This document shows positions 8,145 to 17,688 of a stretch of DNA of 64,000 bases, one piece after another (positions within the stretch are counted from its first letter, which is position 1; each line of letters opens with the position of its first letter). A program made the position numbers and the translations under genes. The DNA comes from Peptostreptococcus russellii (GTDB taxonomy: Bacteria; Bacillota; Clostridia; Peptostreptococcales; Peptostreptococcaceae). The stretch lies in the NCBI RefSeq assembly GCF_003012055.1, contig NZ_JYGE01000003.1:558001-622000 (forward strand), written 5' to 3'. The notes beneath the pieces are model-generated. The model was not told where the DNA came from, did no database searches, and saw only the letters and a list, made by a program, of their open reading frames with translations.

Positions 8145-8190
8145 AAATCCAATGATACCAACTAGTGTATTGTTGGATTTATTATTTTTT
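8145..8190 (+). terminator. terminator of the thiamine-precursor operon
   Basis: AAATCCAATGATAC pairs with GTATTGTTGGATTT (two G-U pairs), followed by a T-rich ATTATTTTTT tail. Confidence 0.8.
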
Positions 8191-8238
8191 AAAATAAAAT
8201 ATCCAAAATTCTTACTTTTATACTATCTTATTTTAAAA

Positions 8239-8356
8239 TATAATGGTATAATATTATCTAATATATAACAAACAAAAACGTGAATATTTTATTTTTAAAT
8301 TAATATTAGTTGCTTAGACTATAGCTATTAAAGCTTTAGTTATAAGCAACTTTTTT
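8239..8356 (+). ncRNA. possible small RNA: promoter-like element plus orphan terminator hairpin
   Basis: Two TATAAT hexamers (8239-8244, 8247-8252; the second with TGG in front) precede a two-part stem. AGTTGCTTA (8308-8316) pairs perfectly with TAAGCAACT (8343-8351), with an inner ACTATAGCT/AGCTTTAGT helix, and six T follow. It has no open frame and is separated from both neighbours by their own signals. No good -35 is seen. A mutS leader attenuator is an alternative. Confidence 0.4.
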
Positions 8357-8451
8357 GTATTTTTATTATATTTTAGTGCAATTACAGTTTTTTATTTTTC
8401 TATAAATATAGCATTTCTAATTGATATTCTTTTTTAACACTTTTAATTATA

Positions 8452-8460
8452 TGATATAAT
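8452..8460 (+). promoter_or_regulatory. extended -10 element upstream of mutS
   Basis: TGATATAAT ends 31 bases before the mutS ATG. The -35 region is poor (TTAACA at a short distance), consistent with an extended -10 promoter. Confidence 0.5.
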
Positions 8461-8491
8461 ATAGTATTGATATAAATTGATGGAGGTAAAG

Positions 8492-11413
8492 ATGAACATA
8501 GATAAAGACAAACTTTCTCCTATGATGAGAAAGTATTTAGAGACAAAAGAAGAATACAATGACTGCATTCTGTTTTATAGACTTGGAGATTTCTATGAGA
8601 TGTTTTTTGATGATGCAATTTTAGCTTCCAAAGTACTAAATATAGCTTTGACAGGTAAGGCATGTGGTTTGGAAGAGAGAGCACCTATGTGTGGTGTACC
8701 TTTCCATTCTGCATCTTCATATATAACTACATTGATAGAATCTGGCTATAAGGTCGCTATAGGTGAACAAGTTGAAGATCCAGCTACAGCAAAAGGCTTA
8801 GTTAGAAGAGAAGTTGTAAAGATTGTAACTCCTGGCACACTTTTAGAGGATGATTCTTTAGAAAAAGTTCAAAATAACTACTTAATGAGCGTGTATTTTG
8901 GAAGTGAAGATCAAGTAGCTATTAGCTATGTAGATATTAGTACTGGTGAGTTAAATGTTACCAAAATAGATTCTTCCAAGGTAAAGGATGAAATAGCAAA
9001 GATTTCTCCTTCTGAGATTATATCTAATAGTGATGATTTTAGAAAAAACATCAAGGGTCTTTGTGATATGGCAAATATATATTTAAATGATGATTTTAAT
9101 AATACTTTACTAGATACTAAGATATTAACAGATACTTTTTCCAAGAAATATTTACAAGATATAGATATTTATGGTGATGCTTTGTTTGAAAAATCTATAT
9201 CTGTTGCCTTAAACTATATAAAGAACACACAGATGTTGGATTCAACTAATATAAGCAGTATAAATGTCTATAATTCAAATGACTATATGACACTTGACCT
9301 ATTTACTAGAGTAAATCTTGAACTGACAAAGACTATGCGAGGATCCAAGAAGAAGGGTTCCTTGTTACAGGTCTTGGACTCTACTTCTACACCTATGGGA
9401 GCTAGAATGCTTAGGAAGTTTATAGAGCAACCTCTAATAAATAAAGATAAGATAGAGTTTCGATTAAATATTACAGAGGCAATAAAGGATGATTTTATAC
9501 TTAGAGAAGATCTAAAGGATAAACTATCCAAGATATTTGACTTAGAGAGAATATGTGCCAAGATTGCATATGATAGAGTATCACCAAAAGATTTGATTAA
9601 TCTAAAAAATAGTATTGCCATGATACCAGAAGTACTAGATACTATCGGAAAGTCCCAATCTAAGATACTATTAGATTTTACAGAAACGGTTGATCCTTTA
9701 ATAGATATCTATGATGTGATAGACCAAGCTATACTGGAAGATCCATCGCAAAATCTAAAAGAGGGAAATATTATTAAAAGCGAGTTTAGTGATGAACTAT
9801 CCAAATTAAGAGATATTTCTCAAAATGGTGCATTTGTAATCAAAGATATCGAGTCAAAGGAGAAAGAAAAAACAGGAGCCAAGTCCCTAAAAATTGGATA
9901 TAATAAAGTTTTTGGATATTATATAGAAATTACAAAGGCTGCACTTTTACAAGCAAAGCTTGATGATAGTTATATAAGAAAGCAAACTTTGGTAAATGCA
10001 GAGAGATTTATAACTCCTGAACTAAAAGAAATTGAAGATAAGATAATAAATGCAGAAGATAAAATTAAAAATATGGAATACGAAATGTTTAAAGATATTA
10101 GAAAGAAGATATATCATAATATAGAGAGAATACAAAGAGTTGCATCAATTATAGCGGAATTAGACGTATATCTATCAAATGCTCTAGTAGCGAGTAAGTA
10201 TGATTATGTAAAGCCTCTAATCAACAGTACAGGTAAGCTTGATATTAAAGACGGAAGACACCCTGTTATAGAACAGATAATGGGCTATGAAAACTTTATA
10301 TCAAATGATAGTTATATAGACAAGGATAATTTTATAAATATTATTACAGGTCCTAATATGTCTGGTAAATCTACCTATATGAGACAAAATGCCTTGATAG
10401 CCTTGATGGCACACATCGGTAGCTTTGTTCCTGCAAGTTATGCAAATATACCTATACTGGATCGAATATTTACTAGAGTAGGTGCTAGTGATGACTTATC
10501 TCAGGGACAGTCTACATTTATGGTGGAAATGGACGAGGTCAGTCATATACTTCAAAATGCGACTAAAGATAGTTTGATTATATTAGATGAAGTCGGCAGA
10601 GGTACAAGCACATATGACGGGATATCACTAGCTTGGTCTATAGTTGAGTTTATACACGATAGAATTGGAGCAAAGACTTTATTTGCAACTCACTATCACG
10701 AATTGACAGATTTAGAAAATAAATATGATACAATCAAGAATTATTCTATTGCAGTAAAGGAAGATGGAGATAATATAGTATTTTTAAGAAAAATAGTTCC
10801 TACTGCAGCGGATAGAAGTTACGGTATATATGTAGCTAGACTTGCCAAGTTGCCAGAAGAAGTCCTAGATAGGGCAGATTCTATTTTATCTGAACTAGAA
10901 AAGAACCACTTGGCAAACTCATCTAGTATTACAAGCTCTTCTCTTGATAAAATCAATAATTCTTCGTCAGTTAACTCTAATAGCAAGGATGGAAATCTCA
11001 AGCTAGATAAAGAGGAATTAAACTACGTCTCAAATCTAAATGAATGCCCTGAGTCATCTTTAAATCTTTCTTCAAGGAGTATTAAGTCAAGCTCTGATAT
11101 GGATAAATCATACCATACAGAAAGCGAAAATAAAGATGAGATTAAAGTATTTGAAAGTGACACTGATAATAAAATTAAAGACGAAGATAAAAATATTAAT
11201 AAAAATATTAATAAAAATATTCAAGCCGAAAATATAAAGTCAAATAAATCAGATAATATGCAGATAAGCTTTGAGGATGTATGTGGAAATGATGAGTACA
11301 AAGAGTTTGTATCTGAGGTACTTTCGGTTGATATGATGAACTCTACACCTTTAGATATTATGAATGTTATGTACGCTCTTCAAAAGAAAGCTAAGGAGCT
11401 TTCTGCAAAATAA
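8492..11413 (+). CDS. mutS: DNA mismatch repair ATPase MutS
   Basis: 973 residues from ATG 8492, chosen because GGAGG lies five bases upstream; a TTG at 8477 and ATG at 8480 are in frame but badly spaced. The mismatch-binding F-x-E motif is present in GDFYEMFFDD. The ATPase shows Walker A GPNMSGKST, Walker B LIILDEVGRGTSTYDG and the FATHYHE segment. The protein is longer than the usual 850-900. About 115 residues rich in Ser, Asn, Lys and Glu (roughly 810-925) separate the ATPase from the C-terminal helices. After it come QISFE, a possible sliding-clamp contact, and PLDIMNVMYALQKK. It forms an operon with mutL, 50 bases downstream. Confidence 0.97.
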   Translation: MNIDKDKLSPMMRKYLETKEEYNDCILFYRLGDFYEMFFDDAILASKVLNIALTGKACGLEERAPMCGVPFHSASSYITTLIESGYKVAIGEQVEDPATAKGLVRREVVKIVTPGTLLEDDSLEKVQNNYLMSVYFGSEDQVAISYVDISTGELNVTKIDSSKVKDEIAKISPSEIISNSDDFRKNIKGLCDMANIYLNDDFNNTLLDTKILTDTFSKKYLQDIDIYGDALFEKSISVALNYIKNTQMLDSTNISSINVYNSNDYMTLDLFTRVNLELTKTMRGSKKKGSLLQVLDSTSTPMGARMLRKFIEQPLINKDKIEFRLNITEAIKDDFILREDLKDKLSKIFDLERICAKIAYDRVSPKDLINLKNSIAMIPEVLDTIGKSQSKILLDFTETVDPLIDIYDVIDQAILEDPSQNLKEGNIIKSEFSDELSKLRDISQNGAFVIKDIESKEKEKTGAKSLKIGYNKVFGYYIEITKAALLQAKLDDSYIRKQTLVNAERFITPELKEIEDKIINAEDKIKNMEYEMFKDIRKKIYHNIERIQRVASIIAELDVYLSNALVASKYDYVKPLINSTGKLDIKDGRHPVIEQIMGYENFISNDSYIDKDNFINIITGPNMSGKSTYMRQNALIALMAHIGSFVPASYANIPILDRIFTRVGASDDLSQGQSTFMVEMDEVSHILQNATKDSLIILDEVGRGTSTYDGISLAWSIVEFIHDRIGAKTLFATHYHELTDLENKYDTIKNYSIAVKEDGDNIVFLRKIVPTAADRSYGIYVARLAKLPEEVLDRADSILSELEKNHLANSSSITSSSLDKINNSSSVNSNSKDGNLKLDKEELNYVSNLNECPESSLNLSSRSIKSSSDMDKSYHTESENKDEIKVFESDTDNKIKDEDKNINKNINKNIQAENIKSNKSDNMQISFEDVCGNDEYKEFVSEVLSVDMMNSTPLDIMNVMYALQKKAKELSAK
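11189..11221 (+). repeat. in-frame 12-bp tandem repeat within mutS
   Basis: AAAAATATTAAT occurs twice perfectly, followed by a nine-base partial copy. It encodes NINKNINKNI in the low-complexity linker. Because the unit is 12 bp, gain or loss keeps the frame. Confidence 0.9.
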
Positions 11414-11464
11414 TAAATGCAGTAGATAGTTAATTATATGTAATCAAGTAGATTAGGAGGAAAT

Positions 11465-13735
11465 ATGCCTAAGATTAATGTTTTAGATGATATAACAATA
11501 AATAAAATTGCAGCAGGAGAGGTAATAGAAAGACCTGCTTCAATAATAAAAGAGTTGGTAGAAAACTCAATTGATGCTGGATCAAAATTTATTTCTGTTG
11601 GAATAAAAAATGGTGGAAAAGATTTAATTAAAATTATAGATGATGGATGTGGTATAGATGCCAGTGATATTGAAAAAGCCTTTATGCGCCACGCTACGAG
11701 TAAAATTAATAGAGCTGAAGATTTATACTCACTTAACTCTTTGGGCTTTCGTGGAGAGGCATTAGCTTCTATATGCGCTGTTTCAAAGCTAGAGATGATT
11801 AGTAAAACAGAGAATTCATTGACTGGAACAAAAATACAGTTAAATGGCGGAAAACTAGTAAATAAAGAAGAAATTGCTGCAAACAAAGGAACACAAATAA
11901 GTGTGCTCTCTTTATTTTATAATACACCTGCCAGAAAAAAGTTTTTGAGATCAAATCAGTCAGAGGCTCTAGCTATAACAAACTTAATGAATAAGCTTGC
12001 AATTGGAAACCCAGATATAAGATTTAAGTATATTAATAACAGTAAGACAATTTTTGAGACTATGGGAGATGGACTTCTTTTTAATACAATTAGAAAAATT
12101 TATGGTAAAGATATCAGTGATAATCTAATTGAACTTGACTATGAATCCAAATATTTTAAAATACAAGGTTATACTGCAAATAATAATATATATAGATCAA
12201 ATAGAAAATTTCAACACATTTTTATAAATGGCAGATATGTAAAGAGTTCTAATATTATGAATGTGATAAATGAGTCATACAAGGCTATAATACCCATTAA
12301 TAAATTCCCTGTATATTTTATAAATATGTATATGGATCCTGGTACTATAGACGTAAATATACATCCAAATAAACTTGAAATTAAATTTAATAAAGAAGAG
12401 GAACTTTTGTCAGAGTTGAGCGATTATATTAGGGGAATGCTACTTAAAAATAGTCTGATTGGTAAATACAGAGGAAGTGTCAACACTAAAAAAGACCTGT
12501 TTACTTATAAGGATGTTTCTAGAACTTTTGATAGTTTTTCTTACAGCGAAGAGGATCAATTAGAAAACTTAAAATCTAAAACATCAGAAAAAAGCTCACA
12601 GAATCCTATGAACTCTAGCTCAATTGATGGTGGTGTCAAAAGTGTAGGTTTGAATACTATTGACAATGAAGCTGATAGAGTAGAAAATCCGAATGCCAGT
12701 AGTACTAATACTCATACCCATAATGTTTCAGATATAAAAAACAGAGAGATTTCAAGAGAAAAGAGCACTCTAAATACTTATGACACCGAAAAAACTTTTG
12801 GAAGTAATCCTAGCAATTCAAATACAAAAGCTTTTCTAAATGAAGACGTGACTAAACAAATAGAAAATCTTTCTGAAATAAAAAATATTAATAGTTTTAA
12901 AAAACTTACAGGTTATGACACTTATGATACCAAAACGGATGATGATTTTTTAAAAGATGTTTCTGAAAAATTTAAAAAAGAAAAAGATGAAAATCTAGAT
13001 AAAGAAGATAAAAAAGATAATTTTAATGGCTATCAAAATCTCAACTATAACTCTGGATATAAGTCAATTCAGGAAAGTAAAAAAAGTTACCTAAATAAAA
13101 ATATACAAGAAGAAAATCAAATGGATTTTTTAGATAAAAATGATGATGCTAAGAATAGTGATTTTAAAAATTTAATCTTCTCTGGGATAATATTTGATAC
13201 TTATGTTATATTTACAAAGGCAGATGAAATGATAATGATGGATCAACACGCTGCTCATGAAAGAATCAGATTTGAAATGTATATGAAAAAATTCAAAGAT
13301 AATACTCTTAGTATACAAATGTTAATAGAGCCAATTATAATGGATTTATCCCCGGTTGATATGGATATTACTATTAGAAATTTAGAGATTTTCAAAAGAT
13401 TCGGCTTCATAATTGAAGAATTTGGACATAAAAATATTAGCATCAGGGGTGTGCCAAATACATTTGGTACTCCAGAAAGTCAAAGATTTATATATGAAAT
13501 TATAGATAATCTAGATAAAATAAGTAATATTTATGATACTAAGTATGACAATATTGCAGAGATTGCTTGTAAGTCGGCTATTAAAGCCAATGATAAAATA
13601 AGTTATCAAGAGGCTCTTGAACTTGTAAAAGAGCTAGAACTTTGCGAAAATCCATATACTTGCCCACACGGAAGACCTATAATGGTAAAAATGGCAAAGT
13701 ATGATATTGAAAAAATGTTTAAAAGAAAAATATAA
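11465..13735 (+). CDS. mutL: DNA mismatch repair protein MutL (endonuclease type)
   Basis: 756 residues, start supported by TAGGAGG. The N-terminal GHKL ATPase shows ELVENSIDAG, DDGCGI and GFRGEALASI. The C-terminal domain carries the metal-dependent nicking endonuclease motifs DQHAAHERIRFE, ACKSAIKA and CPHGRP, as in organisms without MutH. The linker (roughly 330-560) is unusually long and rich in Ser, Asn, Lys and Asp; QMDFL near its end could bind the sliding clamp. It acts after MutS recognises a mismatch. miaA follows 83 bases downstream, the frequent mutS-mutL-miaA order. Confidence 0.97.
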   Translation: MPKINVLDDITINKIAAGEVIERPASIIKELVENSIDAGSKFISVGIKNGGKDLIKIIDDGCGIDASDIEKAFMRHATSKINRAEDLYSLNSLGFRGEALASICAVSKLEMISKTENSLTGTKIQLNGGKLVNKEEIAANKGTQISVLSLFYNTPARKKFLRSNQSEALAITNLMNKLAIGNPDIRFKYINNSKTIFETMGDGLLFNTIRKIYGKDISDNLIELDYESKYFKIQGYTANNNIYRSNRKFQHIFINGRYVKSSNIMNVINESYKAIIPINKFPVYFINMYMDPGTIDVNIHPNKLEIKFNKEEELLSELSDYIRGMLLKNSLIGKYRGSVNTKKDLFTYKDVSRTFDSFSYSEEDQLENLKSKTSEKSSQNPMNSSSIDGGVKSVGLNTIDNEADRVENPNASSTNTHTHNVSDIKNREISREKSTLNTYDTEKTFGSNPSNSNTKAFLNEDVTKQIENLSEIKNINSFKKLTGYDTYDTKTDDDFLKDVSEKFKKEKDENLDKEDKKDNFNGYQNLNYNSGYKSIQESKKSYLNKNIQEENQMDFLDKNDDAKNSDFKNLIFSGIIFDTYVIFTKADEMIMMDQHAAHERIRFEMYMKKFKDNTLSIQMLIEPIIMDLSPVDMDITIRNLEIFKRFGFIIEEFGHKNISIRGVPNTFGTPESQRFIYEIIDNLDKISNIYDTKYDNIAEIACKSAIKANDKISYQEALELVKELELCENPYTCPHGRPIMVKMAKYDIEKMFKRKI

Positions 13736-13818
13736 AATTAGCCAAAATCAATTGTAAAAGTTATAAAATGTAGTAAAATAGTAAAGTGGAATGTATTTAG
13801 GAAACGGTGGTGATAATT

Positions 13819-14745
13819 ATGAGCAAAATTCCTGTTTTAATACTCACAGGTCCAACTGCAGTTGGCAAAACAAATCTTTCCATAGAGTTGGCAAAATCAT
13901 TTAATGGTGAAATTATTTCTGCTGATTCCATGCAAATATATAAAAATATGGATGTCGGTAGTGCTAAAATTACTGATGAAGAAATGAATGGAATAAAGCA
14001 TTACCTAATAGATGTTATAAATCCCGATGAAGAATTTTCTGTTTCCGATTTTAGAGAGATGGCAGAAAAACATATAAAAGATATACACGGCCGTGGTAAG
14101 CTTCCAATTATAACTGGAGGTACAGGACTGTATTTAAATTCTTTAATATATAATATGGACTTTGGTAAATCAAATTCAAATGAAGACTTGAGAAATGAAC
14201 TTTATGACTTATATCAAAAGCACGGAGCTGAATATATGCATAATATTCTACATTCTCTATCAAAAGAGTCTGCAGATAGAATTCATCCAAACAATGTAAA
14301 AAGAGTTATTAGGGCTATTGAAATTTATAAATCAGGTGGAGAACTAGGTGACTTCTCTAAAGACCTTCAATATAATGAAAATATAGATGCAAAAGTAGTT
14401 GTTTTAAATAGGGATAGAAAATATCTCTATGAAAGAATAAATATGAGAGTAGATATTATGTTTGATCAAGGTCTATTGGCAGAAGTCAAAAAGTTAAAAG
14501 ATATGGGCTATACACAAGATATGGTTTCTATGAAGGGTATCGGATATAAAGAGGTCCTAGACTACTTTGATGAAAAAGAAACATTGGATAGAACTATTGA
14601 AATTATTAAGCAAAGTACTAGAAAGTATGCAAAGAGACAAATAACATGGTTTAAAAAATATAAAGACGCTTTATGGATTGATCTAGGAGAACTTTCTGAT
14701 ATAAATGATCAGATAGCTTTAATTAAAAACTTTATTAAAAAATAA
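13819..14745 (+). CDS. miaA: tRNA dimethylallyltransferase MiaA
   Basis: 308 residues from ATG 13819 with GGTGGTGA upstream; GTG codons at 13807 and 13810 form part of that box. The enzyme transfers a dimethylallyl group to N6 of adenosine-37 in tRNAs reading codons that start with U. Motifs: P-loop GPTAVGKTNLS, DSMQIYKNMDVGSAK, GGTGLYLNSLIY, and the C-terminal STRKYAKRQITWFK. Normal length. It is the third gene after mutS and mutL and probably at least partly co-transcribed. Confidence 0.97.
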   Translation: MSKIPVLILTGPTAVGKTNLSIELAKSFNGEIISADSMQIYKNMDVGSAKITDEEMNGIKHYLIDVINPDEEFSVSDFREMAEKHIKDIHGRGKLPIITGGTGLYLNSLIYNMDFGKSNSNEDLRNELYDLYQKHGAEYMHNILHSLSKESADRIHPNNVKRVIRAIEIYKSGGELGDFSKDLQYNENIDAKVVVLNRDRKYLYERINMRVDIMFDQGLLAEVKKLKDMGYTQDMVSMKGIGYKEVLDYFDEKETLDRTIEIIKQSTRKYAKRQITWFKKYKDALWIDLGELSDINDQIALIKNFIKK

Positions 14746-14813
14746 AAAGCTTTATTTTTAGTTTTATGTAATAAATATTACAATTAAAATCTTAAAATTG
14801 TTACGACCAATTA

Positions 14814-14856
14814 AACTTATAGACTTTTATCTATAATTGTTCTATAAGTTTTTATT
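14814..14856 (+). terminator. terminator after miaA
   Basis: AACTTATAG pairs perfectly with CTATAAGTT around a 19-base loop, followed by TTTTATT. Confidence 0.7.
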
Positions 14857-14867
14857 GGCGTGCAGAT

Positions 14868-14973
14868 ATTATGTACAAATATATTCTATTAAATAAATAG
14901 CCTAGATAAGAAATTTTATACAATAGAATTATGACTTACCTTTATACTTTGATAGAATATATTTGTACATAAT
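14868..14973. repeat. 22-bp perfect inverted repeat upstream of the methionine gamma-lyase-family gene
   Basis: The arm at 14868-14889 (starting ATTATGTACAAAT) is the exact reverse complement of 14952-14973. Pairing continues inward for four more bases (one G-T), giving a 26-bp stem with a loop of about 54 bases. No target-site duplication or open frame is visible. The downstream gene starts 39 bases after the right arm. It could be a large RNA hairpin, a paired operator or a tiny mobile-element remnant. Confidence 0.85.
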
Positions 14974-15012
14974 TAATAAAAAATAAGTATATATACTACA
15001 AGGAGAATTAGA

Positions 15013-16302
15013 ATGTTAAAAGAAACAGAAGAATTATTATTAAAAAATTATGGAATAAATAAAAATATATTTGAACTTTCTAAGGAAGTGGATAAAGATA
15101 TCCAACCTCAGTTTGATAGAATGAGACAGATAAGAGAATATAATCAGCTTAAAGTCTTAAATGCTATGCAGGAATCTCATTTAAGTGACAATCACTTTAA
15201 CTGGACTACTGGATATGGATATAATGACCTAGGAAGAGAAAAGGTTGAAGAAATATACGCCAGAGTATTCCACACTGAAGATGCCTTAGTAAGACCACAG
15301 ATAGTAAACGGTACTCATGCCTTATCTCTAACAATACAAGGTATAGTTAGACCTGGAGATGAGATTCTCTCTATTACTTCTGCACCATATGACACCCTTC
15401 AGGGAGTAATTGGTATTAGAGAAGAAATAGGTTGTCTAAAAGAATTTGGAGTTACATATAAGCAGGTAGACTTCTTAGAAAACGGAAATATAGACATAGA
15501 AGGTGCTAAAGCAGCTATAAATGAAAAAACTAAATTAATAATGATACAAAGATCAAAAGGATATGCTTGGAGAAAGTCTCTAAGTGTCAAAGATATAGAG
15601 GAAGCTATTCAGGCTGTGAAGTCAGTTAGAGAAGATTTAATAGTTATGGTAGATAATTGTTATGGAGAGTTTCTAGAAACTAAAGAGCCTACTGACGTCG
15701 GAGCTGATGTTATAGCTGGATCTCTAATCAAAAATCCAGGAGGAAGCCTTGCATTAGCTGGTGGTTATATAGTTGGTAAAAAGGATATTATAGAATTGAT
15801 TTCTTATAGATTAACTTCTCCAGGAATAGGTAAGGAGTGTGGCCTAATGTTTGGAACAACTAGAACAATACTTCAAGGACTTTTCCAAGCTCCATATGTT
15901 GTATCTCAGGCAGTTATGGGAGCTGTCTTCTGTGCTAGACTATATGAAAAGTTAGGATATAAGGTCAATCCAGCATATGATGATGAAAGAAGTGATATTA
16001 TACAAATAGTACAATTAAAAGATGCAGATGAAGTAATTAAGTTCTGCGAGGGAGTACAGGCAGCAGCTCCAGTAGATTCATTTGTAACTCCAATACCTTG
16101 GGCTATGCCAGGATATGATGATGAAGTAATAATGGCAGCGGGTGCCTTTGTTCAGGGATCTTCAATAGAGTTGAGTGCAGATGCACCTATAAGAGAGCCT
16201 TACAATGTATACTTCCAAGGCGGAATAACATATGATCACTCAAAAATGGGATCATTAAAGGCTTTAGAAAAAATGGGAATAATAGACACTGATAATAAAT
16301 AA
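15013..16302 (+). CDS. methionine gamma-lyase family protein (YnbB / 'aluminium resistance' family)
   Basis: 429 residues, PLP-dependent fold-type I enzyme of the Met_gamma_lyase (PF06838) family, often labelled aluminium resistance protein. Motifs: TGYGYNDLGREK, RPQIVNGTHAL, a PLP-phosphate-binding TSAPYDTLQGV stretch, and the likely Schiff-base lysine in GSLIKNPGG. CAAGGAG precedes the start. The family's true substrate is uncertain; cleavage of a sulfur amino acid is suggested by relation to Cys/Met metabolism enzymes. It stands alone, between a long inverted repeat and a strong terminator. Confidence 0.9.
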   Translation: MLKETEELLLKNYGINKNIFELSKEVDKDIQPQFDRMRQIREYNQLKVLNAMQESHLSDNHFNWTTGYGYNDLGREKVEEIYARVFHTEDALVRPQIVNGTHALSLTIQGIVRPGDEILSITSAPYDTLQGVIGIREEIGCLKEFGVTYKQVDFLENGNIDIEGAKAAINEKTKLIMIQRSKGYAWRKSLSVKDIEEAIQAVKSVREDLIVMVDNCYGEFLETKEPTDVGADVIAGSLIKNPGGSLALAGGYIVGKKDIIELISYRLTSPGIGKECGLMFGTTRTILQGLFQAPYVVSQAVMGAVFCARLYEKLGYKVNPAYDDERSDIIQIVQLKDADEVIKFCEGVQAAAPVDSFVTPIPWAMPGYDDEVIMAAGAFVQGSSIELSADAPIREPYNVYFQGGITYDHSKMGSLKALEKMGIIDTDNK

Positions 16303-16397
16303 TATTGCTCTATTTTGATAGATAACAAGTGGATATTGATTTGAAATACAAATATCAGGGTATCTAATTATATAAGTAAAAACTTATTGAATAAAAA

Positions 16398-16440
16398 TAA
16401 AGGTGTTGAAAGAAAAACCTTTCAACACCTTTTATTATTG
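16398..16440. terminator. bidirectional terminator
   Basis: AAGGTGTTGAAAG pairs perfectly with CTTTCAACACCTT around a short A-rich loop, with A-rich and T-rich flanks on both sides. It serves the plus-strand lyase-family gene and the convergent editing-protein gene. Confidence 0.9.
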
Positions 16441-16443
16441 TTT

Positions 16444-16941
16444 TTATAGCTCGACAGGGTTAATTATTACACCTAAGTCTGATAAGTATTTTTTTAAACC
16501 ATCAAGAGATATAGTAACCATCTTATGGTTTACATTTGGATGAAAATTTAAGTCCTCTCCATTTATTATACTTTTATCCATGAAGAAAGTAACTACTTTT
16601 TCTTCATCATTAATAAGTGAGAAAGGGTTAACTGATCCTGGCTGAAGATTTAAAACCTTCATCAATCTTTCTGGAGAAGCAAAAGATAGTCTTGTAGATC
16701 CTATTTTATCTTTTACATCCTTTAGGTTTACTTCTGCGTCATCTTTAGCAGTTATCAGATAGTATTTATTTCCCTTTGCATTTCTTAAAAATAAGTTTTT
16801 GCAATGTATTCCATGTGTTCTATCTTTAATAGAATCAAGTTCTGCAGCAGTATATACTGGTTCATGTTCAATTACTGTATATTCTATAGCTAGTTCATCT
16901 AGCTTATCATATACTTTTTGTTCATTTTCTAAAATTTCCAT
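16444..16941 (-). CDS. prolyl-tRNA deacylase / YbaK-ProX family editing protein
   Basis: 165 residues of the YbaK/aminoacyl-tRNA deacylase fold. Conserved features are the N-terminal LDELAIEYTVIEHEP, the KNLFLRNAKGNKYYLI strand pair with its putative catalytic Lys, LQPGSVNPFSL and FHPNVN. This matches ProX/PrdX-type free-standing domains that hydrolyse Ala-tRNA(Pro), some of which occur in proline-fermenting clostridia. CAGGAGGT precedes the start. No proline reductase genes are in the window, so a link to proline fermentation is not shown. Confidence 0.88.
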   Translation of the reverse strand: MEILENEQKVYDKLDELAIEYTVIEHEPVYTAAELDSIKDRTHGIHCKNLFLRNAKGNKYYLITAKDDAEVNLKDVKDKIGSTRLSFASPERLMKVLNLQPGSVNPFSLINDEEKVVTFFMDKSIINGEDLNFHPNVNHKMVTISLDGLKKYLSDLGVIINPVEL

Positions 16942-17641
16942 ATAGACCTCCTGTTGTTGACCTCAATAATTGTTAAATAATATCTATAAGAAATTATAAC
17001 ATATATAAAAAACTTAAACAATATATACAATATATTTTGTATTTTTCTGTTTATCTTTATATTATTTCTTGAAAATGTTTCTTTTTTTAAAATAAAAAGA
17101 TTTTTTGACCCTTTTGCTAATTGTTTTTTGTTGTATTTACAACAAATTTAACTATATTTTGAAAAAGTAATTTGTTTTTCAAAGTATTTTTTTATATACT
17201 TTTTCATTTATTTCAACTCTATAAATATTAGCTTTTTTAAGAGTTTTTTTATAAGAAAATGCTCTGGTTTTCGAGCAAGCAAGCTTTTTAAATTCTATAA
17301 CTTAACTTTAGAGTTATAAAAAACAAGTATATAGCTAACAATAAATAGCTATAGTGTATTATAATAATCTAATTTGCTGATTGAATTATTAATTCTATAA
17401 AGTACCATATATAGTGTTATTTTTAGTTTTTTTCTATTTTTTACATCTATATGTATTATGATAAAATTTTAAAAATTTTTTTGACAGCTTTTTCTTATTA
17501 TAATAACTTTTATGGGCACTTATTATATTAAAACTATATGTTTTGACAATATTGGTACCGTATAGATTAAGATTTTTCGAAAATTAATGAAATTAAGGCA
17601 CTTGTTTTATCATCAAAAATATCGTATACTAAATAGCGAAG

Positions 17642-17688
17642 ACACAACATATTGTATTTGACTTACAAATTAATTCTATATATTGTGT
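17642..17688 (+). promoter_or_regulatory. putative tandem NrdR boxes over the nrdD promoter
   Basis: ACACAACATATTGTAT (17642-17657) and ATTCTATATATTGTGT (17673-17688) resemble the NrdR consensus ACACWATATATWGTGT; the right half of box 2 is perfect. The starts are 31 bases apart, the usual three-turn spacing. TTGACT at 17658-17663 and TATATT/TATTGT around 17679-17686 form a promoter between and within them. NrdR binding would shut off the reductase when dATP is high. nrdR itself is not in the window. Confidence 0.65.

Noticed and set aside
11434..11886. 150-codon minus-strand open frame opposite mutL
   Set aside because: Shadow of the conserved MutL ATPase domain; no ribosome-binding site.
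17543..17570. GGTACCG sequence upstream of nrdD as a T-box antiterminator remnant
   Set aside because: The rest of the T-box core (GGGTGG...CCGCG and specifier loop) is missing.
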